Positions 23,615-35,600 of a stretch of 64,000 nucleotides of DNA are shown piece by piece; the stretch's first letter is position 1; each line of letters opens with the position of its first letter. This DNA comes from Hysterangium stoloniferum (lineage: Eukaryota; Basidiomycota; Agaricomycetes; Hysterangiales; Hysterangiaceae), in the NCBI GenBank assembly GCA_015178975.1, contig WHVD01000052.1:434001-498000 (forward strand), written 5' to 3'. The notes under the pieces are model-generated. The model saw only the letters and a program-made list of their open reading frames with translations. It was not told the origin of the DNA and did not search any database. A program made the position numbers and the translations under genes.

Positions 23615-26600
23615 TCACCCCCCCTTTTAAGATATGGCGTCCCGACATGCTGTTGCTGCCAATAAAGTCCAGGCTTGACCTTTCGAAACTCTGGAATCTG
23701 GGTCACTCGTACTATGGTGTTTGGAGGTTGTCTTGATCCTCGAATAGGGCCCTGAGTTGTTACTGCCTCTGGATGTCGTGTGTGGAAGTCTGCTGTCAGA
23801 GTGGGAGCGAATACCATATATCCTGGTTCCCAGCTATTATGTTCCATGCCAAAGCCTTGCCATTTTATGAGGTATTCAATTCGCCCATATCTCCATCTAC
23901 TATCCAATACCTTCTCAACTTCATACTCCACTTCTCCTTCCACTACTATTGGATCTGGTGGTGGTTGAGAATGGCGGCCAATGATTGGATCCTCAATTTT
24001 TGGTGTCAGTTTCACCACATTGAATACTGGGTGGAGTCTATTCATTGACTTGGGCAGTTCCAACCTATAGGCAATTGGTGAGACCTGTTCAAGTATCTTG
24101 AATGGCCCTAACCGAAGGTGTGAAAGCTTTTTTGAGGGTTGGGCCATTTGAATATCACTGGCATCTAGGAAAACTTGGTCTCCTGCCTTGAAGTTTGGTG
24201 CTGGGGTTCGCCGACGGTTGTAGTACTTTGTCATCTCATCCTTTGCTTTAGCCAATGCTGCTTTTGCCTCCTCAAGAGTTTCAGCCATTCGATCTCGAAA
24301 ATCATTTGCCGATTCCACCTTGCTGGATCGAAGGTTTGGTTCAAAACCCATTCGTGGATGACGTCCACAGTCTAACATGAATGGTGTCTGTTGTGTAGAT
24401 GCATGGATATGGTTGTTGTATTGAAATTCTGCAAGTGGGAGAAGGTCAACCCAGTCTGATTGGCGCTGATTCACAAAAATCCGTAGATATGTCTCAAGCT
24501 CTTGGTTGACTCGTTCAGTTTGTCCATCAGTTTGAGGGTGGTAGGCTGTGGAATAGGCTGGTTGAATCCCAAGGAGCCGATATAATTCCCGAGTGAAATG
24601 GCTTGCAAACTGTGATCCACGATCTGAGATGATTCTCTGTGGGAGTCCATGATGCTTCCACACATCCTTAAAAAAGATCCGAGCTGCACCCACAGAGTCA
24701 ACAGTTTTGTGTGTGGGCAGGAAATGTCCCCGCTTTGTCATGAGATCTACAATTACCATAACTGAATCATATCCTTGAGATTCAGGTAGGTCAACTATGA
24801 AGTCAACACTGGTTGTATCCCATCGGTCTGCTGGTGTGGTGTTTGGGTGTAATTCCCCAATTGGCATTCGACGCTGGAACTTGGTGCGTATACATGTGTC
24901 ACAGGTCTTGACATATTGCCCTATATATCGTGATAGGCCTGGCCACCAGAAGTTGCGACTTACTAGCTCTAAAGTCTTCCATCGTCCTGCATGGCCAGCA
25001 ACCCGAGAGTCATGGTGCTGTTCCACAATCCTACGCCTCAGTTCTGGGTCGGTTGGGACATATATTTTACCCCGATACAACACCAATCCATCTTCCTCTG
25101 ACCATTCCATTAATCTGATAGATCGGCCACCAGATTTCCGGAGTTCCTTCACTGCCTTGATCACCGCTTCCTCCTGTTCACCCTTCTCATTTCCTTGGCG
25201 AATAGCAGTGAGGAATTCACGTTCTGGCCCATGTATTGATACGCCCTCCATGGCTCGAATTGCAAAGAACTCTGGCTTAAGTAGAGTGATGTTTGAGTTG
25301 TCTCCTTCACCTGAACCATGGTCAGACCGGCGAGAGAGTGCATCTGTTTTACCCATAGACCGCCCTGGTCGGTGGTGCAGTTGGAAATCAAAACGTGCCA
25401 GGAACAGCGACCATCGGGCCTGTCTTCGGTTTAGCTTTTTTGAGGACATGAAGTACTCGAGGTTTTTGTGATCAGTCCATACCTCCACTGAGTGCCGTGC
25501 CCCCTCTAGGAAATGTCTCCACTCATCAAAGGCACGAATCACTGCCAGCATCTCTTTGTCATGGATCTCATAATTGCGTTCAACAGCTGACAAGCTTTTT
25601 GAGTAAAAGGCAACAGGATGCCACTTTCCATCATCCAGCTGTTGTGAGAGGACTGCTCCCGTGGCATAGTCTGATGAGTCAGCTTCAACTCTAAATGGTT
25701 TTGAATCATCAGGCATTGTCAGAATTGGTGCATTTGTAACCAGATCCTTGAGGAGAAGGAAGGCATTGTCCTCTGTCATGGTCCACCTCCAGTTGGTTTC
25801 CTTTTTTGTGAGATCAAACAGTGGTCGTGCATGGTGGGAGAAATCTGATATGAATCGCCTATAGAAGTTGGCAAAACCAAGGAATGCCTGTACCTCTTTC
25901 CGACTGGTAGGAGTGGGCCAATCACGTACACCTGACACCTTGATTGGGTCCATCTCTGCTTGGTTTTCAGAGATGACTAGACCAAGGTATTCAATCTTTG
26001 TCTTTTCAAACTCACATTTCTCTGGCTTAAGGTAGAGCTTATACTCGCGAAGACGCTCTAGAACCAGTAATAGGACACGCCGATGTTCCTCAAGCGTCCT
26101 GGTGAAAATGAGGATGTCATCCAGGTAGACACAGACAACTCCTTCTGCAATCAAATCTCGGAAGATGTCATTCATCATAGTCTGAAAGGTTGCTGGGCTA
26201 TTAGTGAGGCCAAAAAACATGACTAAGGGTTCAAACAACCCTCTATTTGTTCGGAAAGCAGCCTTCCACTCATCGCCATCCTTAATGCGAACATTGTTGT
26301 AGCCCCATCTGACATCAAGTTTTGTGAAATACCGTGCCCCTTTTAATCGATTCACCAGTTCTGAAATAAGTGGGAGTGGATATCGATTTTTTATGGTTTG
26401 GGCATTCAATGCACGATAGTCTTGTACAAGTCGAAGGGAGCCATCCTTCTTCTTGATGAAGAAAACTGGGGATGCCATGGGTGACTTAGAAGGACGTATT
26501 CGACCAGTTGCAAGGTTTTCAGCAATAAAAATATCCAGCTCTGTCTGTTCATTGAGGGACATAGGGTAGACCTTGCAATTGGTTGACTTTGCATCAGGGA

Positions 26601-27615
26601 TTAGTTCAATTGCATGGTCCCAAGGTTTTCTATCAGGCAATGAATTAAATGACTCCTTGGAGAACACATCTTCAAAGGTGTGGAGATACTCAGGGACAAT
26701 GTCTCGAAAACCTTTTGGGCTCGGTGTATTAAACCTTGCACTAGCCTCTGCTAGTCGCTGAGACACTGTGGCAGATGCTCGAATCTGACTTGGAGTCAAT
26801 TCTGGGTGCAGCACCGTGACAAATACCCGATCTCCATCTTCAATTAAGTCCTCTATTTGGTCTTCAACCTCATCAGACTGATCAGGTAGTAAGTCAGGAA
26901 TTGGCTCTTCTGTTTCCTCAGATGTGAAGACTGGGGCAGGGGCATCTCTACAAGCTTGTAAACATCTAATCTCTTCACGTGCCCTGAGGGTTGAGATTTT
27001 ACACTCTTTACAGTGTGGGTTACAACGGGTCATTTTGACTTCTTGTGTCTGCCAATTGATCTCTGGGTTGTGATCCCGAAGCCAGGTATAGCCAAGTAAA
27101 AGGGATTCCTTCCCAAGCTTGGTGACTGCAAACAATGCCTTTTCTGAGTGATCCTTGTAGCGTAGGACCAACTCAGCAACTTCAGTGATTGAACCTGCTT
27201 CATTGGGTGTCCCATCAACATTGTATACATGAATTGGGTAGATGAGTGATCGTGTGGCAATTCTGTTTTCATACACATAGTCTCGGTCAATGAATAGACC
27301 AGTTGCACCACAATCAACCAATGCACGAGTCGATCGGAGAAGACCAGTGTCAGTTGTTTGGAGCTCGACTTTTAGGTGTAATGATTTCGCAGTTGCCGTT
27401 GAGGCAATAATGAGAGATTTTGGAAGACGACGTTCCCAAACTGGTCTTCTACGGTGTGAATGGACTGAGGGAGACTTGGGTGGGTTAGGTATGACTTGAA
27501 TTCCAGTGTCCTCACTCAACAGAGGTTCAACTTCTGATGTATTAACTGTACATACATCATCAACAGAGAGGACACTGAATCTATTTGAAAGTGGCAGCGA
27601 GGGCATACCCTTCAC
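23587..27615 (-). CDS. Gypsy Pol polyprotein with chromodomain
   Basis: The open frame of 1342 codons encodes, in order: aspartic protease (LVDCGATGLFIDRDYV near residue 100, with DCGA for the usual DSGA), reverse transcriptase (YPLPLISELV, then active-site VYLDDILIF), RNase H (VEADSSDYATGAVLSQ, WTDHKNLEYF), integrase with the HHCC zinc region (H-H then CDTCIRTK) and the DDE core (VDFIVDL, SDRGSQFASHF, YHPQTDGQTERVNQE), and a C-terminal chromodomain (VEKVLDSRWRYGRIEYLIKW) that in this family steers integration to marked chromatin. The first codon of the frame is GTG; the first ATG is at 27606. No stops or shifts were seen, so the enzyme set may be functional. Confidence 0.95.
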   Translation of the reverse strand: MKGMPSLPLSNRFSVLSVDDVCTVNTSEVEPLLSEDTGIQVIPNPPKSPSVHSHRRRPVWERRLPKSLIIASTATAKSLHLKVELQTTDTGLLRSTRALVDCGATGLFIDRDYVYENRIATRSLIYPIHVYNVDGTPNEAGSITEVAELVLRYKDHSEKALFAVTKLGKESLLLGYTWLRDHNPEINWQTQEVKMTRCNPHCKECKISTLRAREEIRCLQACRDAPAPVFTSEETEEPIPDLLPDQSDEVEDQIEDLIEDGDRVFVTVLHPELTPSQIRASATVSQRLAEASARFNTPSPKGFRDIVPEYLHTFEDVFSKESFNSLPDRKPWDHAIELIPDAKSTNCKVYPMSLNEQTELDIFIAENLATGRIRPSKSPMASPVFFIKKKDGSLRLVQDYRALNAQTIKNRYPLPLISELVNRLKGARYFTKLDVRWGYNNVRIKDGDEWKAAFRTNRGLFEPLVMFFGLTNSPATFQTMMNDIFRDLIAEGVVCVYLDDILIFTRTLEEHRRVLLLVLERLREYKLYLKPEKCEFEKTKIEYLGLVISENQAEMDPIKVSGVRDWPTPTSRKEVQAFLGFANFYRRFISDFSHHARPLFDLTKKETNWRWTMTEDNAFLLLKDLVTNAPILTMPDDSKPFRVEADSSDYATGAVLSQQLDDGKWHPVAFYSKSLSAVERNYEIHDKEMLAVIRAFDEWRHFLEGARHSVEVWTDHKNLEYFMSSKKLNRRQARWSLFLARFDFQLHHRPGRSMGKTDALSRRSDHGSGEGDNSNITLLKPEFFAIRAMEGVSIHGPEREFLTAIRQGNEKGEQEEAVIKAVKELRKSGGRSIRLMEWSEEDGLVLYRGKIYVPTDPELRRRIVEQHHDSRVAGHAGRWKTLELVSRNFWWPGLSRYIGQYVKTCDTCIRTKFQRRMPIGELHPNTTPADRWDTTSVDFIVDLPESQGYDSVMVIVDLMTKRGHFLPTHKTVDSVGAARIFFKDVWKHHGLPQRIISDRGSQFASHFTRELYRLLGIQPAYSTAYHPQTDGQTERVNQELETYLRIFVNQRQSDWVDLLPLAEFQYNNHIHASTQQTPFMLDCGRHPRMGFEPNLRSSKVESANDFRDRMAETLEEAKAALAKAKDEMTKYYNRRRTPAPNFKAGDQVFLDASDIQMAQPSKKLSHLRLGPFKILEQVSPIAYRLELPKSMNRLHPVFNVVKLTPKIEDPIIGRHSQPPPDPIVVEGEVEYEVEKVLDSRWRYGRIEYLIKWQGFGMEHNSWEPGYMVFAPTLTADFHTRHPEAVTTQGPIRGSRQPPNTIVRVTQIPEFRKVKPGLYWQQQHVGTPYLKRGGDVRGQSQVF

Positions 27616-28751
27616 TCGCTGCAGTTGGGAAAACCCGAAGCAGGCTGTAGGTCAGCCCCTCGAGGAGAGTCATCTGCTTCAGCCACCCTACTACAGGCAA
27701 TTCGGACATCCGCTTCTGCAAGAAGGATGTCCATGGCCATGTCCTGTCCCTCTTCATCAAGGCTAGTAAGTAGGGAGCGGATTCTTTGTAACTTTCGAGG
27801 GCAGTCACGACTGAGATGACCCGGCTGACGACACTCGAAACAGAGTGTTGAGGGAAGACCCCGGCCTTTTGTCGCATCAACGTCCATCGCGTCGGTCGGC
27901 CTAGAGGAGGGTAGTGTCGACGTGGAATGTGGGGGAAGTGGGGGAACGACGCGAGGGAACGTCGAAGGTTTCAGTGCGACCGGTCGCGTTGTGACGCCTG
28001 CTGAACGGAAAATCTCGTTTGCGTTTCGATTTCGGTCGAAGCGGGAAGCGGCGTCGTACCAGCCTTGTTCGTCGTCGTCCTTCGGGCGGTTCTCCATCGT
28101 CGCAACCTGGGTCTGGATATGCGGTAAGAGGCCGTGTCGATATTTCATCACAATGGCTAACGCGTCTTTGTAACCTGCAAGGTCAATGAGTTCGCGAAAC
28201 TCATCTGTGTACTCGTCGACCGTTCTTCGGGCTTGATGGTACGTCGTTCCTTCTAACTTGATACGGGCCGTAGCTGCTTCATCAGCTGGAAAGAACTCGC
28301 GCTCGAAGGTCCGCACGAAGGTCTCCCACGACGGCACCGCGTCTCCTTGACTCCACGATTTCATGAGCCGATTTGCGAAAAGGGCGGCTCGACCCGTCTT
28401 CATGAACGACACCACCCATTGAACCTTCGTCTCGTCCGTCTGGAACTTCGACCCATTCATGCTGATGTACAGCAGACACGAGTTGTAGAAGGTGCGTCCA
28501 CCAGATCGATCACCGTCGTACGCGTTCGGAAGTGGAACCTTCGGGCCTGAGTTGGTCGAAACGGCAGTAGAGGTCGACGTAGGTAACGCGGGCGGCTGTG
28601 GAGGATTCGTTGGTGGTTGTGTTTGTACAGTGAGTTGCTGAAGAATTTGCTGCAACAGGTCCGTATTTTGCTTCTGGGAGGCTTGGAGATCTCTGATGTC
28701 GTTACTGTGCTGTTCCAGCACCTGGTGGGGATCGGTAATAGAAGTCGACAT
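27612..28751 (-). CDS. Gypsy Gag polyprotein
   Basis: The product of 379 aa is the structural protein of the retroelement particle. The start chosen is the ATG at 28751 (MSTSITDPHQ), as the frame upstream lacks an ATG and runs into the LTR. A short coiled coil (DIRDLQASQKQNTDLLQQIL) is followed by a Pro-rich linker, the retrotransposon Gag domain (WVVSFMKTGRAALFANRLM through EYTDEFRELIDLAGY) and, near the C-terminus, one zinc knuckle CFECRQPGHLSRDC (CX2CX4HX4C) for RNA binding. The stop TGA overlaps the pol frame by one or two bases in the -1 frame, so Pol may be made by a -1 shift or by restart. Confidence 0.95.
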   Translation of the reverse strand: MSTSITDPHQVLEQHSNDIRDLQASQKQNTDLLQQILQQLTVQTQPPTNPPQPPALPTSTSTAVSTNSGPKVPLPNAYDGDRSGGRTFYNSCLLYISMNGSKFQTDETKVQWVVSFMKTGRAALFANRLMKSWSQGDAVPSWETFVRTFEREFFPADEAATARIKLEGTTYHQARRTVDEYTDEFRELIDLAGYKDALAIVMKYRHGLLPHIQTQVATMENRPKDDDEQGWYDAASRFDRNRNANEIFRSAGVTTRPVALKPSTFPRVVPPLPPHSTSTLPSSRPTDAMDVDATKGRGLPSTLCFECRQPGHLSRDCPRKLQRIRSLLTSLDEEGQDMAMDILLAEADVRIACSRVAEADDSPRGADLQPASGFPNCSE

Positions 28752-28890
28752 AATAGTAAAAATGAGGGGAGGGGACCGCGTGTAAACTCGAAGTAGATTA
28801 GATCTGTATAAAGGTTTGAATTTGCGATCTTGAATATGGTTCGAAAAATAGCGGCGGTGACTCCGGTCACTCGATGTGAGACTTTTCTTC

Positions 28891-29192
28891 TGTAAGGGCA
28901 ACTCTCTAGATCACACTGACTCGCACTATGACTGAGTTGGGGCACTAGCAGAGGGAATCCGAAGTAAGTTTTATACCTATCTATTATATACATACAATGT
29001 ACATTATTACTTACCTAGCAGAGGGAATCCGAAGAGAAAAGTCTAAGGAACCCTCGGCTAGCGAGTGACTAACTAAAGGTGTAGCTGAGTTTGAAAATGT
29101 GATAAAAACAAGGTACTCTTATCCTTGACTTATGAGACTATATTAAGGAAGGTCAGGGATGAATTTAGAAAACTTGAGATTGTCCCCTGACA
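28891..29192 (-). repeat. 5' LTR of the gypsy element
   Basis: No difference from 23313-23614 was found on reading the two side by side. Confidence 0.95.
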
Positions 29193-29266
29193 CCAAACAG
29201 TTGTGTGAGTGTACAACACATACATTGAAGCAAAGTTCCATGAAAAGTAACTGGAGTTGCCAGTTG

Positions 29267-29790
29267 TGTTAGGATACATACAGGGCGGGTCTCTGGAGAA
29301 ACCCGTGGAATATCCAGTAGGACTTGGCTTCAGCTTATAGGCTGCGCCCTCGCTAGATTGTGTCGTCCAATTTCAGACGGATGGACGGGAATCCCAGGGA
29401 GTTCGGGCGGGGGTCGTGGTCGAGAGGTTGTAGGTCGGAGGTTGTGGGTTGTGAGTCAAGATTAGTGAGAGAGATAGATGCACCAGAGCCTGTGGGCTCC
29501 GACTAGTGCGAGTGGTGTAATTCAAGTAGGGATTAGAGTGGGAAAATGTTTTAGATTACTGGGAATCTAAGCCGATTTTCTGACTGGATTGTATGTACAA
29601 CATCTGCCAGTTTAAATAGACCATGGAGTAAATGTCATACCGAATCCAGTAATAATGAAACGAAATGAGCAAAACATAAAATGGGAATAGTAAACACCAA
29701 ATTGGTGTCAGGAATGGGACGGAACGGAGCGGAGTCCGAAAAGCAGACCTCCTGGTTGAGTCTGAAATACCCATCAGCCCTCTGATAACA
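29267..29790 (+). repeat. LTR-like repeat related to the solo LTR at 37953
   Basis: It begins tgttaggatac and ends ctctgataaca. It shares with 37953-38762 the segments agtaggacttggcttcagct and gagcctgtgggctcc. No target duplication is seen (cagttg on the left, ctttcc on the right), so the copy is probably truncated or old. Confidence 0.6.
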
Positions 29791-31265
29791 CTTTCCCTTT
29801 GTCTTCAGACTTTAGATCTTAACAATTGGTAAATCAGATTGTTCTGGTTAAGTTTCTGAATGGAATAAGGGTAAATTATATTGACTATTTGTGAAAAGTC
29901 AAAAATACCAGAGAATACAATCTATCCCAAATATTGGGTCAACAATATTGTTCAGCCACCACATTTGTGAATATTTTAAAAGTCACACAGATACCAGATA
30001 ATACATTGTATCCCAAAGATTATGTCATAATGCAAATAATCTGGTTTAGTGGAGATGTTTGTGAAAGTTTTAACAGGGCATAAAAGTCTTAAACATAAAA
30101 GTATGTGGGTAATGTAATGTAAACTCTGAAAATATGTAGACTAGCCAGAAGGAATCATCTCATGTAAAAATCTGTATATTCAAGAAGTTGTGACTATCCT
30201 CCCTGTAGGAATAATAACAACATAAATAGGAAGAAAAGCAAGTTAAATCAGAGTTAAATCACAATCTCTCACACTTTTCTACCTGAAAAACCTATACTTT
30301 AAACTGTGAAGCATCAGTATAGTGTCCTAGATTCCCCAAGGTGTGTGCTATTGAAAATAAACAGTGTATAGTTGTGGACAACCTGAAGTTCTAATTACTA
30401 AGCTACTGTAAAGTACTACATACATTTGTAGTTAAGCTTCCACTATATGTATCAAGTATGACCAAAGAAAGTGTAGCAAGACTGTGGATGTCCTCAACAG
30501 CCTGCAACACAATACCAGTAAATTATAATATTTGCCAAGTTAGCCATTCATGCTAGTGTATCTAAGTCAATATTCGAAGTGGGGAACTGTAGCATACATG
30601 GAAAGAGCTGTATACTACAGTGAGATGGATGATCAGAAAACTGATTAGAGAAGTGAGAGTGATGATGAGTTAAAAAGAAGTAGGGGAAAGAGTAGGGATC
30701 CAAATGTGATTGAATACAGTATAACAAAGTATTCTAAAAAGGTATAAGGTGGCAAGTAGGATATAAATGTATATAAAAAGGTGACAGGGGAGTGAATGGA
30801 ATGGAGGGCTAACAGGCTAGGCTACAAAGAAAGAAGTGTCAGGGGCACTGTGAATGGTGATACCAACAGTGGGGGTACCGATAGCAGGATGTTGGAGGGC
30901 TATGAGACAAAAACAGGTTGCAGAGGCCTGGAATGATGGAATCCTAACATATTCCCAGAGCCCACAGGCATTCCTGTTGGAATGACTCTGGAAGGTCACA
31001 ATAATCAGAAGCAAGGACAAATGTGATTTCCATTTGACCTCTGCATCTTATAGGAGGCAAACAGATAGCATAAGTACAAGAAATCTATACTAGTTATATA
31101 CACCTTGAGAACAATAGACATGTGGCAACAAAGGACTCAAAAGAACAATACATGGAAAATTGCCAGTATGGCAACTTGTGCATGCTCACACAGCCCTATA
31201 TTCTAACAATTTCAACTTGACATAGCACATCCTCAGAATCCCTGGGTCTCCTGCCCTCTACCTTG
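29791..31265. other. AT-rich intergenic sequence with an older repeat
   Basis: No gene is seen. From about 30560 to 30955 it resembles 55170-55587 (shared tagggatccaaatg and ctacaaagaaa-aagtgtcagggg segments), which looks like an LTR of another family. The stretch separates the gypsy element from the D flank. Confidence 0.5.
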
Positions 31266-32630
31266 CATATTCCCAGCCCTCTTGTGACCGATGTGACTGT
31301 GACACGCTTTGCAAACGGCAATCGCAATTCTCATTACTGAAGTAGTTCAACTCATATAAATTAGATCGTAGGAAGTATGTACAAGAAACTAAGCATTAAC
31401 CATGAAAGATAACTTCCAATCGTACCTATCTTTAACCGCAACCACGGAGCATACACGTGCCAGTACCTTCTGCTCTCTATATTAGGTTCTGACATATCAA
31501 CAGAAGGATAACACTGGGCCATAACGTGCCGAGACATACTCTATATCATTCGTGCGCAAGCTTGTCGTAGTGTTTAGCGCAAAGGGTTATTTCACGAGTC
31601 AGGGCTGCACAGGTAGTCGAGGACGAGTTTGTCATTGCGATGGAGCTTAGAATCCGCCGTACCTTTACGTTATAAGTAAGCGCATGTCAGCATCGTCGTC
31701 CGCCTAATGGCTCCGATAGGCACCATACTCACCGAATGTTCCTGCATGGCCTCATCTGAGGACCCCATCAGAATGACCCAAGTCTAGTACCTTTATCTCG
31801 GATCGAGCCATCGTGGTTACTGGGAAAACTGGTACCGGCCGGCACGATGCAGAGTTGGCTGAGAGGGAAGCGTAAGAGTGAGCATACATCGTCTTAGTAA
31901 AGGAGGCTGTACAGCCTTGGAGAGAGATAGTGTGCGGGAACATGGCGTGTACGAAACTGACGGATATGACAAATGTTAGAGAGGAACGCGCAGCGGAGGC
32001 GGATGAGCAACGATGAAGCTATAAGCGAAGTCACTGCAACCCAACGACGAGATGTAATGGTGCCTATCCCACGATATTGGCCACGTATGTTGAAGGAATG
32101 GAATGAGGCCAGAAGACAGGTCTAAAGGACAAATGGATAGACGAGAAGTAGTGTATGAAGCGCAATGTGCCAGGCTTGATGAAGGACGGCTGGATGAAAG
32201 CAGAGTCCTAGCCGTGTTATCTCTTCAACTGAGCCCTTGAGTTGATGTTGTTGAGCGCTTAGAATATTTGGTGATAATAGAGAATAGCATGCAATCAGGA
32301 ATTTTTAGAGACCAAGAGGATTATGTGAAATAATGTAAGATATACGGATGAGCAAGCAGAAAAGACGATCGACACACCTAAGGCAGGATGCTCGTTCGCA
32401 AGACTTTCACATCCATACATCACTGCAAAAACTATCGGTATCCTGGTTGTAGATGTGAGGTTGGGCACACTTTAGTGAAAACATAGCATCTCATTGGCCG
32501 ACATATATAGCCCAGACTATGTGATGCAGAAGATGTGAGTGTCACAGGTATTGCCACGTCAACGCGTTGGAGAGATAACCCATCCCTGAAGCTATTGGAA
32601 GGAAGAACGTGAAATTGAGGTAGGTACTTC
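31266..32630. repeat. 5' flank of copy D, inverted match to the B flank
   Basis: Read on the minus strand it follows 20170-22270 and 2500-4480 closely. It would contain the promoter of D; no TATA box was picked with confidence. A donor-like gtaggtac at about 32620 and an acceptor-like gcttaag before the ATG at 32676 suggest a leader intron, as in the other copies. Confidence 0.6.
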
Positions 32631-32675
32631 TTGCTCCATATAAAGGGAGTGTTATCTTTGACTCTTCTGCTTAAG

Positions 32676-35600
32676 ATGGAATCAGGAATTAACTATACTC
32701 GTGATCGCACGGATTCTGGACTGGGCATTAAGGTGCTCATCGAGGGCATCTCTCCGACTCTCGAGTGTGTCACGTTCGCAATTTGCCAGTTCCCCGCTAA
32801 TGACAATTCTGGTAGTATCATCGCCATCCACGGTCTAGATGGACATCGCGAAGACTCCTGGACAGCCGAAAATGGAATACTCTGGCTTAGAGACCTATTG
32901 CCCCGACGATTACCTCACGCCAGAATTGCTACGTACGGCTATCATGCATCCACTGGTAGTCAATCAAACAAGATAGACGAGACACTGTATGGTCATGCAG
33001 AAAATTTCATTTCGCGACTCGCTTCGCTTAGGAACAATACAACTACTACGGTGAGTTTCCTTATTCATGGGGAATGGTTGTTAAATCATGGCTAGAAACG
33101 TCCAATCATCTTTCTTGCCCACAGCTTAGGTGGCATTATTCTTAAATTCGTAGGTGTTTCATTTCGAAGTACTTCTATGCTCTGAGTTTCAACTGGAATG
33201 TGTGCGCATAGGCTTTGATCCATGCCAATCAATGCAACAAATATCACCTTCCTTATCACGAGGAAATAATGCTGTACACAACTGGGATACTGTTCTTCGG
33301 AACCCCGCACCAAGGGGCAGCTGTTGCACTCTCTGCCTCCCAGATACTCCGTGTACTTTTGCCAGTTGATGAAAATACTTCCCATAAATTGTTACAAACC
33401 TTGGCAACTAATTCAGACGTGTTAGAAATGCAGTTGTCTCAGTACAATGGGATCAGTGCTCGTTTCAACACAAAGTTTCTTTATGAAGTCTATCCAACTG
33501 ACTTGCATGATGGAACATCTAGTTTTGTAAGTGTCTTGTGCAGCACTGTTTGATTTTTACAAGCTCACATGGGGATAGATGGTACCAAAGTCCTCTGCTA
33601 TTGTTCCAGGTGCACGGAATGCTGAACCTGTTGGGCTGAACAAGAATCACATGGATATGATAAAATTTTCCTCAGTTGAAGATGATGATTTTAACATGAT
33701 TGTCTCACTGTTGCAAACTATGAAAAGTGATCTTCCTAAACTGGAGGAATATGGAAGGGACTATAGCCAGTGTGATGGTATGGTATCTTATCTGCTTGTA
33801 AAGCTTGATGTTCTTATCTGGATCATAAGATATTCTGAATAGGGGTTCATCTTACAGACGCAAACTTCTATCCAGTCCGCGGTTCACTGGTCAAGATATT
33901 TACCTAGAGAAGTTGAGAACATTCTTTGTGGATGGGAATGTTACAACTCACCGAAAACACTTGCTGTTGTATGGCATGGGTGGTATTGGAAAGACCCAAA
34001 TTTCCTTAAAGTTTGCTGAAGAGTGTACAGATCTTAAACTGTGGGTTACTTCATTATTTGTAAACATATTGCAGTTCACATCATACTGATATATCATGTA
34101 GTTACTGGAGAATATTATGGCTTGATGCTACAACTGCAGAAACTCTCCAGACAAGTTTCACTGAGATCTCTAAACTTGATCCTGTGATGAAGTCACTAGG
34201 GATTGAAGAGTCAGGTGAAGCCATTATAGGGTGGCTTGCTGGACTAGGAAGAAAATGCTTGCTTATTTTTGATAATGCTGATGGCATGACTACTCTGGTT
34301 TCAAAATACCTTCCTCCAGCACATTTGTTGGATGTCTTGATCACAAGTAGGAATCCTGATTTACACCAAGCTGTCAGTAGTGCTCTTCATCTTGAGGTGA
34401 TGTCCAAAGGAGATGCCATTTCACTACTTATGGGATCATCAATAAGGAATGGTAAAACTCATGTGTTGAAGATTGAACTGCTACAAGCCATTGCAGAAAA
34501 ACTGGGCTTCCTGCCTTTGGCATTGGATGTTGCTGGTGCAGCTATATATATGGGATTGTGTACAGTAGAAGAGTATATATCAATATATCTCAAGAACCAC
34601 AAGATCCTTCTACATGGAGATCATCTCCTGTATAAGGGTGCCTCACTATATAACAAAACACTCTATGGAACACTAGATGTTTCATATGATGGGATTGAGA
34701 AGAGAAGTCCTCAAGGAAATACAGCTAGGAATGCATTATGTCTTCTGAAAATGATGGCCTTCTTTCATCATCAAAATATCATGGAAGTAATATTCCAGAG
34801 AGCTGCTGAAGTATGTGAATGGGACATCAAGGATTCCAGGTTAGCAACAACACAGCCTGATCTTCCATTTGAATTCCTTGAATGTGATGAGGATAATCAA
34901 TGGATATGCACAAAACTCAGAACAGCAATGCAAATGCTTTGTGATTATTCACTGATATTAAAAGTCCCATCAATCATGGGACTTTCATGGTCCATTCATC
35001 CTATAGTGCAGGTTTGGGCAAGAGACAAGGTAATCAATGAGAAGCAGATTATACACTTGGCTGCAGTGCGAGCTTTAATTGTAAACTCAATCAATGGGAA
35101 TATCAATTTGGTGGAGCAGTCCTACCAGTTTCATAGAATGATATTACCACATATGATGGCATATAAACATTATACTTCATATTTTGGATTGTCCTACTGT
35201 GATGATGAGCAGTTTGCTCTTACAGAAGAGTTCATTAAAAATGGATACTGGGACCATGCTAGCAGATGGTGCCAACAGATAATGGCTATCAGAAAATGGA
35301 TCTTGGGTCCTGACCATGAGGGTTCCATGACTATGATGTCAAAACTGGCATACATTTGGGAAAGGCAGGGAAAATATCACAAAGCTCAGGATTTGGCAGT
35401 GCAGGTCTTGGAGAAATGCAAGCAGCAGGTTGGCTTAGGACATCCAGACACCTTAGTATATATAGGGAACTTGGCATCCATCTTGAGGAATATGGGAAAG
35501 TATACTAAAGCACAGGAGCTGGAAATGCAGGTCCTGGAGGCGGACAAGGAACTGTGTGGCCCAGAGCACCCATATACATTAATAGATATGGGAAACTTGG

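Larger units (their letters stand above)
23313..29192 (-). mobile_element. Complete Ty3/gypsy chromovirus, 5880 bp
   Basis: Two 302-bp LTRs, with the same sequence by eye, bound the element, and the 5-bp target duplication ccaaa lies outside both ends (23308-23312 and 29193-29197). The element is on the minus strand: 5' LTR at 28891-29192, gag, pol, a polypurine tract (aaaaggggggg read on the minus strand, just inside 23615) and the 3' LTR. The primer binding site was not recognised. Identical LTRs and open gag and pol frames mean recent insertion and possibly an active element. It sits at the axis of the NLR palindrome. Confidence 0.96.

Noticed and set aside
24797-25471. Plus-strand open frame of 224 codons
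   Set aside because: It lies opposite gypsy pol integrase/RNase H, which is clearly the coding strand.
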